Positions 35,997 through 49,097 of a DNA stretch of 64,000 nucleotides are shown here, in pieces (position 1 is the stretch's first letter; each line of letters starts with the position of its first letter). Under the pieces are notes generated by a model. It had not been told where the DNA came from, did no database searches, and was given only the letters and a program-made list of their open reading frames with translations. Location: NCBI GenBank assembly GCA_918026815.1, contig CAKJVC010000085.1, positions 1-64,000 of the forward strand, written 5' to 3'. The stretch comes from Chalara sp. BL73. Its lineage: Eukaryota > Ascomycota > Leotiomycetes > Helotiales. A program made the translations under genes and the position numbers.

Positions 35997-36911
35997 ACCT
36001 TATCGACCGTACAAAGCAATTATCAACTTGAAGCCGGAAACGAAGCAGCAGGGCTACGAAATGCGCAAGGAATCTTTCCGAGCAGCCATTGATCAGGAGA
36101 AATCAGTTAATGCCAAGGGCTACGCAGCAAAATTCTATATATGGGCAGACTCAGAAGTATAGCCTCCCACGACTGACCTCCCATAATCCGCAGAATCCTA
36201 ACCCCAACCCTCAAATTCCCACATCCACCAAATCTGTCCAAGACGAATGAGCCGCACGAGCCCTTCGAGAGCCTGCCAACCTCCCACATCCATTCCAAGC
36301 CTCAGCTTCCTGTTCCGATAACGCGGCCGTAACCTAGATTATCTGCACAGATAAACGTCTAACCGGCAACCCACAAAATTTCACTTCCAGGCGTCTGCCT
36401 CGCAGGCGCGAGATACCGGGTTGTTTCGGCCTGCCAAACCCGGTCGCATCAAAAGCACAAATGAATATGCCGGAAAAACGGGTGCTCTGCTGGAAATTCT
36501 CGCATCATTCCTTGTTCTGAGGCAGTCTTGTTGCGCTTCTTGTTGCGGGAGCAGGGCGTCGCCTTGCTTGAGCATGAAGGGAAGTGAATTGCCGCTGTCG
36601 AGTTTCGACATGGATATTATCTTGTACTACATTCTCGGCTCTAGATGTATTTTCTCTTGTGGCCGGGTTCCTATTTGATTGACGAAGTATACACAGGTAA
36701 TTTGTTTCATCCTTGAGGCCATCAGTGATTCGGGCAGGTCGCATTGATTTCATTGTGCACCCCATCTCCTAGTCTTGCGATTTATTCATGTTTCATTATG
36801 GTTCCAATATCATTACTCGTACGTATATTGCCTTCCATATACTCATCATCATCATGTACTCGTATGCAATTCAGCCCAACTCTAAAGACCCATATGTATA
36901 CACATTACTTA

Positions 36912-39066
36912 TCACGTGTCCAACCTCTCCTCAAATCTGCTGCTCCTTGTCCCGCTCCTGTGCACTGGTGTGGTCGGACTCCACGTCGCTTCGCTCGGGT
37001 TGCTGATCGCCGGGCTACTGACTGTGATATCTGGCCGGGCACAGCCCATCATGCTATCTGGCGGAATCGTTGGGGAATTTGGACTGACCACAAACTCATG
37101 CTCCACCCGCTCGCCCATACTTGAAGTCCCGAATCCGAGCCCGCGTTCCTGCGCTCCCAGCTCTGCCATCGGCGTCTTCTGCGAGTGCTCGGTGATGGGG
37201 CTCATGGAGCTCACCCCTGTGTCTGCGGTCCCGCGCGAACTATGGCTCGGGCCATTGACACGTTGACTTGAGATTGTATTTGGTGCCATAGGCACTTCTG
37301 CTTCTAGCTCCTGGGGATGCATAATGGCGTTTCCTTGAATCTCGACTTTCGCGTCTTTTCCTGATACTTCAGATATATATGCAGAGGCTTGTGATTCATA
37401 AGCGCTTGACCCAGCTGGCTCAATGCGCCTGCCTGTATCGATTTCTGCGACTGGTGTTGATGGCCGGGAGTCCTTGTGCCGTCGTCCAGGGAAGCAGAGC
37501 CAGCCAAACCAGAAACATGCTATGACGGACCCGGCGACTGCAATGACGGCTAGCACTGCAATTACGATACCTGCTATTGCACCTCCATTGAGCGTATTGC
37601 CTGAAGAGCCGTTGTTACCAGATATGGTAGTGCCGTTTCCATTGCCTCCGTTACTGTTTGTGGGAGGCACTGGTGTTATAGACGGTATTACGAGAACCTC
37701 AGCTCTGGCGGAATCGTCAAAAATGCATTGAGAGATGTTGAAGGTCTCTGTGTGATAGTTGGCCGTGACGTACGCCTCTTGTAAAAATATGCGTCCTAGC
37801 CTATAGCTTTTTTCATCCGCTGCTTGCATAATGGGGAAGTAGTATGAAGTGCTGTTCGGAAAGAGAGGCGCTGATATGTTGACATCGAAAGCAGCGTACG
37901 GCAGAGTTATGTCTACAGTTTCACCACTAGTTGCGTCGTTCCCTAGTGTCAGAGTGATACTCGGGTTTAAATCTACGAGCTTGTCATGTGTATCTTTATC
38001 AAGCAGATAAGTGCCAGTTGTGTTACTGAGCTTGATCCCAAATGCCTTCTCAAATTCTTCACATACAATCTTTGGCAGCCAAAGTTCTGAGAGTGTCGAG
38101 TCGATGAAAGCAAATATAGGTTCAGACATCAAAGTTGTGTTTCCCGATATGGTAGTAGAGACAATTGACCGGACACTGAGTGTAAGATCGAACTGTCGAT
38201 CTTCGTTCATGTTGAACCGCACCGTGTTGGGTACGAATCGAGAGGCATCATAACCACCAAAGATTAGACTCCCAAATAATTTCCCTCCCAACCTGTATGC
38301 TGCTCCGGCTGTATAACTCCATGTCTTACTAGCAATGGATCCGTTGGTGAACAATGTGTCGGAAAAACTGGAGTTACTATTGGTGTAGGTCGTGAAATTT
38401 GTTGGCTCGAAACTCAATCCCAAAAGGCCTAACCACCACGTCTGTGAGACAATCTCCGAGACGATCTGCTGAGATAGTGTTGGACCTTGAGATGGATCAT
38501 ATCCCAAACCGACAGTATCGAAGCCTGTATGAAGTCAGGGCCACTCAAATGAGGCGGTGTCGCGTTGCTTACCGTACTGGCCCACACCGCCATATCCAAA
38601 CTGTGTATTCAAGCCAAGGGCAAACTGATTCTCTACTGCTTCAGCCTTCGTCTGCGTCCAGGTTGGAGAAGCCGCAGAATCGAAAAAACCTCCTCTTTCA
38701 TCTGCGCAATCGCTCGAAACTCCTAGATCAGTCGCGCATGCCCCCAGCGCTGCCCCATAGACAACCCAAGTCTCCTGCCAGCTTGTCGCAGGTAACACGC
38801 GATAAGTATTGATTCTGTTTGCGGGTGTTCCCACCCGAATTTGAAATGTGCTCCATCGGCCATCTACCCCTTCCCTATTTCTTATCAGCACGCTCTAAAT
38901 GAAATTGCTGAAGGACTGACCAGTGTTTACTCGGCACGGCGATGATGGGTGCTGGCAGTGTGGTATTGTCTCTTGTGTCCAGCTGTCTCTGTTCTAGGAC
39001 AATTGCGCGAGACAATACCTCTCTAGCCAGGAAACAAACCGTAGTAAACTTTATTAACGAGCGCAT
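36912..39066 (-). CDS. Membrane-anchored pepsin-like protein lacking the first catalytic Asp
   Basis: Exons 39066-38921, 38874-38573 and 38524-36912 join to 686 aa. A signal peptide (MRSLIKFTTVCFLAREVLSRA) leads into a peptidase A1-like ectodomain with many N-glycosylation sites. A Ser/Gly/Asn-rich stalk and one TM helix (about residues 465-493, IVIAVLAVIAVAGSVIACFWF) are followed by a roughly 190-residue Ser/Pro-rich cytoplasmic tail. At the first active-site position, VGTP is followed by VLPATSWQETWVV with no DTG/DSG (about residues 75-87). At the second, FIDSTLSELWLP keeps Asp291 but not the usual DSGT. The protein is therefore probably catalytically dead or strongly altered. The ATG at 39066 is used; the frame upstream starts only with GTG. 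Likely a plasma-membrane or wall-sensing surface protein, which is inference. Confidence 0.85.
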
Positions 39067-41063
39067 AACGAACGAAATCACTTAGCTTTGCGAAACCATG
39101 GCATCGCTTTCTCAAATCCCATCTTTTTGGGAGAACACCTCGAAAAAGCATGAGCTCATACGGGGGATAAGATGCCTGGGCGGTATGATATGCTGGGACT
39201 GGTCCAACCATTTGAGGATGTTTAGTCGCTACCAAATCGTTTTCTGGACGGGAAGAAAGCTGATCACCATCATCATGGTTCCCTATCGAGATATCTCAAT
39301 TGGGCGAACCCGAGGGGAGCTTTTGAGGTGGAGAAGTGATATGACGTCCAGCTACTAGGGGAGCTTTTGGGGTTGTGCTGTCAGAAATGTTGGCAACCAG
39401 TTAAAAGATGGTGAGGAACTGGGATGGTGGCAAGGGGAACGGGAACGTGCATTATATGGGGTAATAGTGTGTTTTCTCTCCCTGGAGATGTCGATGTCAT
39501 GGTGATAGCCAGTCTCGACTTTCCCATGTAGACAAGAGGCACGATGCTTGTGGGGATCAGAATTTGAAGTGGTTGTTTATTAGTGTTTTAATGGTTGTTG
39601 ATGTTTGCTCTGGAAGCAAGAAATAACATGGTGTCAAGTGTGGCGGGGTACGTATCACTTTTCTATTATACGAGTAAATCTGCATCAACAATGGCCAAGG
39701 CCTCGAGTTTTGAGCCATTTAGTGAGGTCAATTCTTGGACTTTGTATATGAGGCAAGTACTGTTCCCACGTGGAGTGCTTTGTTCGCAAACCCCAATTCC
39801 TACACAAAAACAGCTGCTCGACAGGTGCGGAATGGAGTCAAGCTCCGTTGACCGAATCTAGGGTGATCACAACACGGAGTCAGGCAGCACAAGCTCAGGT
39901 CACCAAGAGATCTCTATATCTTGAGACGCACCGTCTTAAATTCAAACTCGCAGGCAAAATCAGTGGCTTCTACTTACCCTGTCAGGATGATCATCATTTT
40001 CTTGCGCGCTGCTAGGATGCAGTATGGACAGGGCTCAAAGGCTCCTGGAGACTCGATGTTTTCAATCCTTATTATGCGACGAATATGTCGAGATGGATTA
40101 TTATCAAAATCCCTCTCTGCCTCGTCAGATTCTCGTACCCTCGTTACCTACAGCCCAAGGACAAGAGGGGCTTCTGGTGATGGTAGTTGCTTGATTCGCA
40201 ATGCCATGACTGTCTCCCCTGCTCACAGAATCGTGAACCGTTCACGGTCATCTCCCACCCTGCTTAACTAGGGTCATGAACCCCCGATGTGTATATCGCT
40301 TCACCGCTCTATCACATCTTTACTGCCTATTGGATATATTCGAGAGTGAGCAGCTTAATTCATGAATTTTCCTTGAATCCTTCATGATAGCTAGCTGAAG
40401 ACCAGAACAAGAAAAGAGCGGTACGAATGACGAGAAGGAGGGAAAGGACTTGATGAACTCTTGTGGATAGGATAGAATGGATAGAAAGAGTAGGATGCAA
40501 GGGAACGATAGATGAAAGTTGCGAGAAGCACAATCCGTGAGAGGTTGAACAACCTCTTGTATTGTACGGTAGCAAGATTCTGCGGTTCTTTGGTTCCTGT
40601 GAAGCTTTGACTGCTGGCTTGCATGCACGAGGCCAAGACAGGAAAGGGTAGAGGGGATCGGCAGATTGCCATCGTTTTCAAATCCGCGTTCAAGATGCAA
40701 CTGTCACAGGTCCACATGTCTTTAAGAGTTGTGACAGAGAATGGCATAAGTAAATTTTCGCCCAGGATCTGTGTCTGTGAGTCAGGCGAACGTAGAATGA
40801 TAAGAGAGCCATGAAAATACTCTTTTGGGCATGGGACGAGATGATTGATTAAAAGACCTATATCCTGGCAGAAGACAATATATTTCATTTCGTATCGCAT
40901 TCCAATTCCGTTCCTACTCGAACGGGGTATGTTGGTATAATATTGCTCGACTAGAGCTCTCCTCATTGGGTATTTCTTCGTCATTTTTAAGACACCTTCT
41001 CGCCGTATACTCCAACATCCCCTGTATTAATCATGCTTTTGATGAGCTTGGAGGGTTTTAGCT
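39067..41063. other. Intergenic region, no supported gene
   Basis: About 2 kb with overlapping short ORFs (at most 197 codons, minus, 40391-40984) that show no domain. It carries the promoter of the pepsin-like gene and the 3' flank of the transporter. Confidence 0.4.
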
Positions 41064-42835
41064 TCAAGCCTCAACCTCATTTTCATTCTTGATATTCGTC
41101 TCGAATCTGCTTCGTGCTCGAATTTGAGGACCCCATTTGTAGAGTACCCATGGAATGGGTAACAGGACTAGGGAGAGGAATCCGAGGACACTGGTAGCCC
41201 AGCCAATGCCTAGGTTTTCGTACACTGTGTATTCTTAGAAATAGCTGAAGGAAGAGGAGGGAAGACTTACTTTGGATTGTGAATAAGGGGAAGGTTCCGC
41301 CTAATATATACCGCAGGAAACCATTCGCTGCAATAGCGGATGCCGCCGTCAATGCAGCGTAGGTGTCAACCAGGTAAATAGCTGTTGCAATAAAAATGCA
41401 GAGATTTCCCCAGCCGAAAGGGACAAGACCTAGAATTGGCACGATCCAATGCACATCCCTATTCGCCGACCATCCAAACCAAAAGAGCCCAATCGGCAGC
41501 CCTAAGCCACCGACCATTGCTGGCCACAATCTATGCTCTGGTGGAACAAACGCAGCTCGCCCCGAAGCATTCAACTTATGCCACTCCTTCATGTAGGTCA
41601 TCTTATCAAGGAAATAGTACGTAGGAATCGAGAGGACGCATCCCAGTCCCAAACCCAAAAATACCAGGCCAGTCTCCTCACGATTGAAACCATATTCGAT
41701 TGCGAAAACGTAGGGAATGGAGCCAAAAAACGTGAAGACTACGGCGAAGTTGTAGGCTACGTAGAGACTGAGGAATATGACGATCGGCTCGGTGACAAGC
41801 ATTTGGAAGGGCCGCAGGATGGTGATGAATACCACGCCGAGAAGGAGGGTTGAGGCTTTGGGCTTTGGCTTCCCATCGTCTACGGGTGCCTCTCCAGCAG
41901 CCTTCTGGCGTCGGGCGAGGATCACTTTTAGGTAGGTTTCTTCGAGGAAGAAGACTGGAATGTAGGATGCTACTAAAATGATCGTGAGTGCGTATTGTGA
42001 CCATTTCCATCCATTTCCCTGGGTGACGAATCCTCCAATAAATGGCCCCATTGCTGGTCCTAGATTGTAGTCAGTGCCTCTGTTATCAATTCTCAAACAA
42101 TTGCCCATACCTAAAAATGGAGCAAATAGCTGCAAGCTTCCAGGTAGAGCTCTATCTTGTGGAGCAAACAAATCCGCACCAGTTCCGGCACTGACTGCAA
42201 AAGTTGCGCTTCCGAACAGCCCAGAGAAAAAACGGAGAATACAGAGAGCGGCAAAATTAGGCGCAAAGCCAGCGGCAAGTGTGAAAACCGCTGCTAAAGG
42301 TACTAGGTACCTGTATGTACCCAATCTTCCCATGGTTTCGCTAATTGGAGCACTGATCATGCCGGAAAATCCGAGACTGAGGACGTAGGTTGTCAAAGGT
42401 AGTATTGCCACTGTTTGAGACACTTTGAAGTCTATCATGACATCTACGATGGCGGGAGTATAAATCGAGCTTCCAAAAGCACTATTCGGAGAGCTGTTAG
42501 CTCAATTGCTCCAAAATCTGTAGGTATTGAAGTGAAATATAAAGGACGGAGTGGACTGCTTCAATGGACTAAGAATTGACATACACAACAAACGTTATTA
42601 TCGCTGGGATAGTTAAGTTGAAGTATTTCTTCCAGACCGGCCAATTCAAAGGCAATGTTGGATCATTCTCATCATATGCTGGCCCTTCTGCCTGTACTGC
42701 TGTCGTAGCACTATTCTCCGAGATGCCATGGCTAGATAGCTTCCTCTCCTTCGATTCCTTCGATGTCCTAGATACCGCTTTCTCGAGATCTTGACTTGGT
42801 GCGACCACCACTTCTACCGGCGTTGCTGCAGCCAT
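41064..42835 (-). CDS. MFS transporter, DHA1 drug:H+ antiporter type
   Basis: Exons 42835-42585, 42481-42111, 42059-41271 and 41224-41064 join to 523 aa. The N-terminal cytoplasmic tail ends with DPTLPLNWPVWKKYF, typical of fungal DHA1 proteins. TM helices follow, with the loop 2-3 signature region ETMGRLGTYR, and LRFFSGLFGSATFAVSAGTG in TM4-5; the second half contains FFGSIPYVFAIEYGFNREET and LGLVPFGWGNL. Twelve TM segments are expected. The second intron (42110-42060) is 51 bp, a multiple of three and without an in-frame stop; removal restores the canonical LFAPFLGPAMGPFIGGF run. Probably exports drugs, polyamines or toxic metabolites at the plasma membrane; the substrate is not predictable. 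Confidence 0.9.
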
Positions 42836-43881
42836 TACTTCGGGTGACGGCGCCAGCCAGCTACCTTAATTAACGGCCAAGGTGACTGTTCGCTTGACTC
42901 ACGTTGCGAACATATACTCCAGCACAACATTCACCTCTTCGAAAAAAAAGTAAACAACCAGAACTTCCACCTCAAATGCCACAAGAACCAAGAGGTTGCT
43001 GGGCGACGTTAAGCTTAAGAACGCCCCCAACAGAGTATCCAAGTTTGCCATTTTCGATCCTTGCCGTCCGCGCCCCCGGTGTTATTAAAAGCACTGGTTA
43101 CCGCACGATTTCCCCAATACAGGTGTTCTGCACGCCTTTTCCCGGTGCGGTCGTACGATTGACGACCCAATTGGCCAAGCCTACCTGGGGTTGTGGATGA
43201 TCTGCCCTGAGCTGGGACCCCGGATAAATCCCGTGTCATACCAGAGCCTATAACATTTCGAAATCTCCGGTTTTCTGAGCAGGGGCCCATGCTTGTGGGC
43301 TTCGCCGCATTGCTGCATTCGCACAACGCGCCTCGGACATCGAGCAGATTCAAGCCTTGAAACGGACCTCGGGATAACTTGCTAGCTTCATTGGCTCTCC
43401 TAACCACGGTCATGGCTCGAGGCAGATGAGATTGGAGGATGATTTTGCCGGGTGGATGCGCAAGGCTGCGCTGCAACCTTGTCTTGAGAAAGCTGTCCCT
43501 GGGATTCCTCGGACATATGTCGCAATAACACTGTGCAATCAAGATCGTGGCGGTCCCGTGCGTATCTGCCGGGTGTTTTATTGGCAACTGTTGGTCTTGG
43601 GCCTCTTGGGGGCGTGAGGAGTTGCTCCAGATGGAAGGCACCTGTCAGAGCTGCCATTGTCAATGTTACATGTGTCACGTCCTGGCATATTCTGTCACCC
43701 ACCACACGTTGTCGTTGTATAAGAGGCTAGTAGAGTACATTCGTTTAGCAATCAATTTTTCAAACGTTGCAATGTTCATGTTGGTTGAGATTGCGAATCA
43801 CGGCATTTGGAAAGTTCTTGACAGGGAATTGACATATCAACGGAGATTAGTTTCGGCACCAACATGGTAATCCAGATATCT
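42836..43881. other. Intergenic region between transporter and DBP6
   Basis: About 1 kb. A 208-codon minus ORF (43015-43641) has basic, low-information composition and no motif. Contains the transporter promoter and the 3' flank of DBP6. Confidence 0.4.
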
Positions 43882-46415
43882 TCATTTTTTCTTCTCCTTT
43901 TTTTGCTTCTTTGGTTTTGATGCAGCTTCTTTGCCCAATTCTTCAAGAGCCTCTTCATATCTTCGCCGAACATCTTCGTTAAAAGTCTCGGGTTTGATAT
44001 TGACTCTCGCTATTTTACGACCGTCCTTCCTTAGAATGGCTTCAGTGCGACTGATCTCGTTCCAAAACCATCGACCTTCTGCAGGGGTAAATATGGTCCA
44101 TGCGCTTCCTCCCTTACCTGCTCTCGCTGTCCTACCAACACGATGAACATAATTTGTCACGCTGGTTGGCATGTCATAATTGATAACATGTGCTAAGTCT
44201 GGAAGATCGAGGCCACGCGATACCAAATCGGACGCCACAAGAATGGAATGTTTTCCAGAATTGAAAGCCTTGATTGTCGACTTCCGAACGGAACTCTTGG
44301 TTGTGGATGTCAAAGTCCCAATCAGCTCAGAAAGGTTCGGTTCTATGAGGGCAATAAGTCGACCAAGGCGGACAGCGCTTTCGTTCGACTTGGTGAAAAT
44401 GAGCACACCGCGCAGCATATTGGATGTGGTAAGAGCTGATACTTCTTTAGAATCTGACGAACTCGTACTGCTATCGCCACTAGAGCTTTCAGTATCTGAC
44501 GTGTCTTCTGAATCGGACAGCCTGTCGTGATTTGTACCAGTTTGAGTGGCCATGTCATGTCGAGACAAGAGCTCTAGAAGGTATAACGGTTTGAGATTAA
44601 GGGCATCCTCTTCAGCTTTTACACCAAATTCTTGGAGCAAGGATGGTAGAACATGGCCTGATTCTGGTTGTATGGAGGAATCTTGGGATAAAGAAGATGT
44701 TACTCCTTCAAGGACGACTAGCTTTGGTCTGTGCAGTTTTAGTCCGGTAAGCTGGCCTAGGTCCTTAGTGAGTGTTGCACTTAGAATGCATTTTCTAACA
44801 CGATGTGATAATCCGTCGTGCCTGTCGAGTTCTAATCTAGCCAGCAGTATGCCCAGCCAATTCTGGAAACTATAATCTTTCTTTAGTAATTTGAAACGTG
44901 TATAATGTCCTAAGAATCTTTGAAATTCCATAGAACGTAAAGATAGAAGTACTCACGATTGATCTAATAGTCTATCCGCTTCATCCACCACTAGCCAATT
45001 AGTATATTGCAATGTAAAGCCAGGAGTTCCCTTAATATGCTCTACCAGTCGTCCAGGGGTACAAATCAAAATATCCTTGGGTTGTAGTTAGCCATTTAAA
45101 AATCCAAGAGAAAAACACATGTATCCTTAGTTAAATTCGACTTTCAAGGAATATAGAGGTACTCACAATCTTGGACACATAATCAATAATGTGATCCGGC
45201 AAGCTTGATATAGGCTCTCTGTCACATAAAATTCCCTCCTCATCATCGCTTCCCCAATCTGAGCTCTCCCATTTTCGGTTCAGTCGTCGTTCCAGATTTT
45301 CTCGCTCAAGCGGAGCATAGCGATCTTGTTGCTCCATTATCATGGCTTGTTCTGTTGCAAAGTTTTCGCTTCCTATAGCGGCTCCTATCCTGACTCTCCT
45401 CCTATTACCAAAATTAAATGCTGTAGCACAAACTTCACAGACCTCTTTCGCCTGGATAACTAGTTCTCTTGTAGGCATAACAATGATACCTCGCAATCGG
45501 GTAACGATGTTGTGGCTGATATCCTCGATCATAGGAAGAACATATGCAAGTGTTTTCCCAGACCCAGTGGCAGCGGAAACCAAAATATCTCCTTGTTCCT
45601 GTAACTTGCCGGGAAGAAGCATTGGTAAAACCTGCATGGATAGATAGTCAGAACCTCATGCGTAACTAAAGGAGAAGCTTATAGAATTTAGTACGTACAG
45701 CCGCCTGGACAGCAAATGCCCCGGCAAAACCTTTTCCTTCTAAGAACTTTGCAGCATCTGATTGCACACCTACGTCTGTGAACTTGGACATTGCATTGGG
45801 TTTCACGCGGACAGGCGAAGCTAGCCAGCCGGGCAGCGAGGACGCTGATGACTTGATTGCGGGTTCTGGTATAGGATCTGGCTGTGGTAGAGGTACCAGA
45901 TCGTGCAGGTCCTCCTCGATAACTACGGATTCCGTTTCCAGGACTGCGTCGTTCTCGCCAGCGATCCTTGCTACATTCTTGGCCGTCTTTTCCGCTTTCC
46001 TTAAAGACTTTTCTCTCTTTTCAAAAATTTTCTTGAATTTGGCATCTTTATCTCCCAGGTCGACTCGCTCTGTAGATGAAGTTTGTCCAGTGTCCTGTCG
46101 CTGCTTTTCGACCTTGTTTGGCTTATTATTTTTCTCCTTCTTAGCCTTCTTCGGTTCTGTTTCTTGCTCATTGACCTCTTCTCTCTTTCTCTTTGGCATA
46201 GATGTGCTCTCAGGTGCATCGGTCGACTTCAGAGGCTTCGGTCTTGGAGGAACATATCGAGAATAGGCAGTGCCTAGTTTAGAGGGGGGGGTTGTGGGGG
46301 ATGATGGGATTGTAGTAGATGCTGAGACCGCTTTTTGTGTTATATTGCCCGGCAGCTCCAGCTCCTGGACCTTCTTCTTAGGTGGTACATATCTTGCATA
46401 TATAGGCGTCGCCAT
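43882..46415 (-). CDS. DBP6: DEAD-box ATP-dependent RNA helicase Dbp6 (DDX51 family)
   Basis: Exons 46415-45699, 45631-45167, 45075-44957 and 44869-43882 join to 762 aa. After a charged Lys/Glu-rich N-terminus, the helicase motifs run in order: I AATGSGKT, Ia MPTRELVIQ, Ib [28 protein letters not shown] in [34 protein letters not shown] and [14 protein letters not shown], with a basic C-terminus ([11 protein letters not shown]). The long acidic Ser/Asp-rich insert between motifs III and IV (about [20 protein letters not shown]) fits Dbp6 orthologues, which act in early 60S ribosome assembly in the nucleolus. The start at [15 protein letters not shown] is preferred over an upstream in-frame Met. 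Confidence 0.93.
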
Positions 46416-46614
46416 CGCGATGTTGTAAGGGACATTGATGGCGAGGTTGTGCATAGAGGGGCTTTTTTACGGCTTCGATGAGGCTACAATAAATTTCCGG
46501 TAACCTGCGCGACTACAAGGCGCAATTCCACGTCCGCTTGGCTGGGTCGCGTTCTTGCACCAAAACCAGTACTAGTTATATAAGGATGACATTTGTATCA
46601 GAGCCTCAAATACA
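46416..46614. promoter_or_regulatory. Shared divergent promoter of DBP6 and GPI3
   Basis: Only 199 bp separate the two start codons. A TATATAA at 46577-46583 lies 32 bp upstream of the GPI3 ATG. Both flanking genes are housekeeping, so a bidirectional promoter is likely; this is inferred from spacing. Confidence 0.5.
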
Positions 46615-48174
46615 ATGAAGTCCAGATCAGATGAGCCTGGTGCTCGCGCCAGGCCACGGAAGAAGACCTATAATATCGCTATGGTCAGCGACTTTTTCTT
46701 CCCTCAACCAGGAGGCGTGGAAAGTCACATATACCAGCTATCTTCCAAGCTTATTGATAGGGGTCACAAAGTCATTATCATAACGCATGCCTACAATGAA
46801 CGGACCGGAGTACGCTATCTCACGAATGGACTCAAGGTCTACCATGTTCCATTCCTAGTCATGTATCGCGCAACTACATTTCCAACGGTCTTCTCCTTCT
46901 TCCCAATGTTCCGAAATATTGTAATTCGAGAGCAAATCGAGATTGTCCATGGACACGCAAGCTTAAGCAGCTTATGCCATGAAGCTATATTTCATGCGAG
47001 AACCATGGGCCTACGCACAGTGTTCACAGATCATTCCTTATTTGGTTTTGCAGACGCTGGAAGTATCCTGACAAACAAGCTCCTGAAGTTTACCTTAAGT
47101 GATGTTGACCATGTAATATGTGTTAGTCATACATGGTAGGCCGCTCCAAATTTTGCTCGAATCCTGCTAATTTTCCCCAGTAAGGAGAATACCGTTCTTA
47201 GAGCTTCCTTAGATCCCCTCATGGTGTCCGTCATTCCAAATGCAGTTGTCGCTGAGAACTTCCGGCCTCTCAACCATCCGTCATACGTAACAGAATCTTT
47301 TGGAAACCCCACGGCGCAGCGCTTGGGACCACATGATACAATTACGATAGTTGTTATATCTAGGCTGTTCTATAATAAGGGCACGGATCTACTAGTTGCC
47401 GCCATACCTCGAATTTTAGCGGCAGATCCGCATGTCAAGTTCATAATTGCTGGCTCTGGCCCAAAGGCTATTGACCTCGAGCAGATGCTAGAGCGAAACG
47501 TACTGCAAGACCGGGTTGAGATGCTAGGCCCTATACGACACGAGGAGGTTAGGGATGTGATGGTACGAGGGCATATATATCTCCATCCCAGTCTGACTGA
47601 AGCTTTCGGTACGGTGATTGTGGAAGCTGCCAGTTGTGGATTATATGTGGTATGTACGCAGGTTGGAGGTATACCGGAGGTTCTTCCGGCACATATGACG
47701 GTATTTGCCAAGCCAGAAGAGGATGATTTAGTTGCTGCAACGGGACGTGCAATTTCGAAATTACGCAAAAATCAAGTGCGCACTGAAGATTTTCACGACC
47801 AGGTCAAGAAGATGTACTCCTGGACAGATGTGGCGAGGAGAACAGAGAGAGTCTATGACGGAATTTCGGGAGAGCTCAGCAATGCAGATTTCTATGGACA
47901 CGATGCAGCTGATGCAGCTAGTTGGAGCGCAACGAGAGGCAGGGCAGGAGTGCAAAGTTTCGCTCTTATTGATCGCTTAAAGCGTTATTATGGGTGTGGA
48001 ATTTGGGCAGGAAAGCTGTTCTGCCTATGTGCAGTGATCGATTACATTATCTTTCTATTGCTCGAACTTTGGGCAACCAGAGATGCTATTGATATCTCAA
48101 GAAACTGGCCAAGGAAAGTGGTCGAAGAAGAACAAGGCAAGAGGGAACGGTCAAGCAGGAGGGATGGTGGTTGA
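46615..48174 (+). CDS. GPI3: GPI anchor N-acetylglucosaminyltransferase catalytic subunit (Gpi3/PIG-A)
   Basis: Exons 46615-47135 and 47181-48174 join to 504 aa across a 45-bp intron ([14 protein letters not shown] continuity). Group 4 glycosyltransferase features are clear: [20 protein letters not shown] near residue 22, [33 protein letters not shown], and the EX7E motif in [17 protein letters not shown] hydrophobic segment near the C-terminus ([18 protein letters not shown]) is the expected single ER membrane anchor with a cytosolic catalytic domain. It transfers GlcNAc from UDP-GlcNAc to phosphatidylinositol, the first step of GPI anchor synthesis, in complex with Gpi1, Gpi2, Gpi15 and others. 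The length is normal for the family. Confidence 0.95.
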
Positions 48175-49097
48175 AAAGCCAAAGCAAAGTCTTTAACGCA
48201 TATACATAGGCAGCGCTCAGTGGTATCTACTATAAACTCGAATGAGAGCCTATCACCTTCGACAATATTGCCACTGACGCATCCAATAACATAGTATGCA
48301 CCCAGCCGCTTACCATAGGCGGTCAGCAATTGCAACTATCTCGATTTTTCTTATACGGATCTTTAAGACTGCTTTCAAGCGCAACCTCCAAGTGCCCAAG
48401 CTTCTTCAATCCGTTTGCCTAGACAGAGAATGAATTTTGGCTCCTCAGATTCTCCCAGCTGCAACATAACCTGTAGGGAGAGTTTTGGCCAAGGAAGGCT
48501 TGATTTAGCCACTTCCCCCCGCCATTAGTAGCTTTTAAGCTTAATTTTAGCGGAAGATCTACACAGCGATGCAAATGCTAATGTGCCATGGCTTTGTGTT
48601 GTATAGGGCTTGAACAACTTTTATCTGGACATACCTGAAGATGATCAATGGCTCCGGAGATCATATATCCGCTATGGCATCCAGGACGGGTGGCAGCAAT
48701 GGCATTACATTGTTGACGATTGGCTGTTGAAACTGGAGGCGGCTTTGCCTTCCCACCCACTCATTCTTGCAGCCGTGGCCTGTTGAATATATCAAAGACA
48801 GATACTGGAGGCTGCATGGGACTTCGTAACAACAACCTTGCGGGACTGCCCCTAACTCCATTCCTCGCAAATACGAATACATTGATTGAAACGCCAGGTG
48901 AATGTGGCTGCAGTATGGATCTTTATGAAGTTGAGTTCTTTTGAATTGTGTGAATGGACGGTGCTCTAGCAGTGAGAGAACGCGATATAATTGTCAAGTG
49001 GTCTCCCCTCTGGCTAATTTTGTCTTTCACATCTATATAAACTATCTTGGGACCTCACTCCTATTTGCAATCTGCCTCTGCTGACTATATCTCCATT
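48175..49097. other. Intergenic region, nothing recognised
   Basis: About 920 bp with only short ORFs. A TATATAA-like element at about 49032-49040 precedes the peroxidase relic. Confidence 0.35.

Larger units (their letters stand above)
33768..36911. other. Long gene-poor region with low-complexity repeats
   Basis: About 3.1 kb. It contains a GT-rich microsatellite (about 34458-34500), a cluster of GTACTGTAC-type units with an inverted repeat (34556-34640), an AT-rich stretch (about 35340-35600) and one coding-like minus-strand segment (35790-35996). A 270-codon minus ORF (33950-34762) runs through the low-complexity part and looks spurious. Confidence 0.45.

Noticed and set aside
43015..43641. 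208-codon minus ORF between the transporter and DBP6
   Set aside because: No domain, no splice support, basic random-looking composition and overlapping plus-strand ORFs of similar quality.
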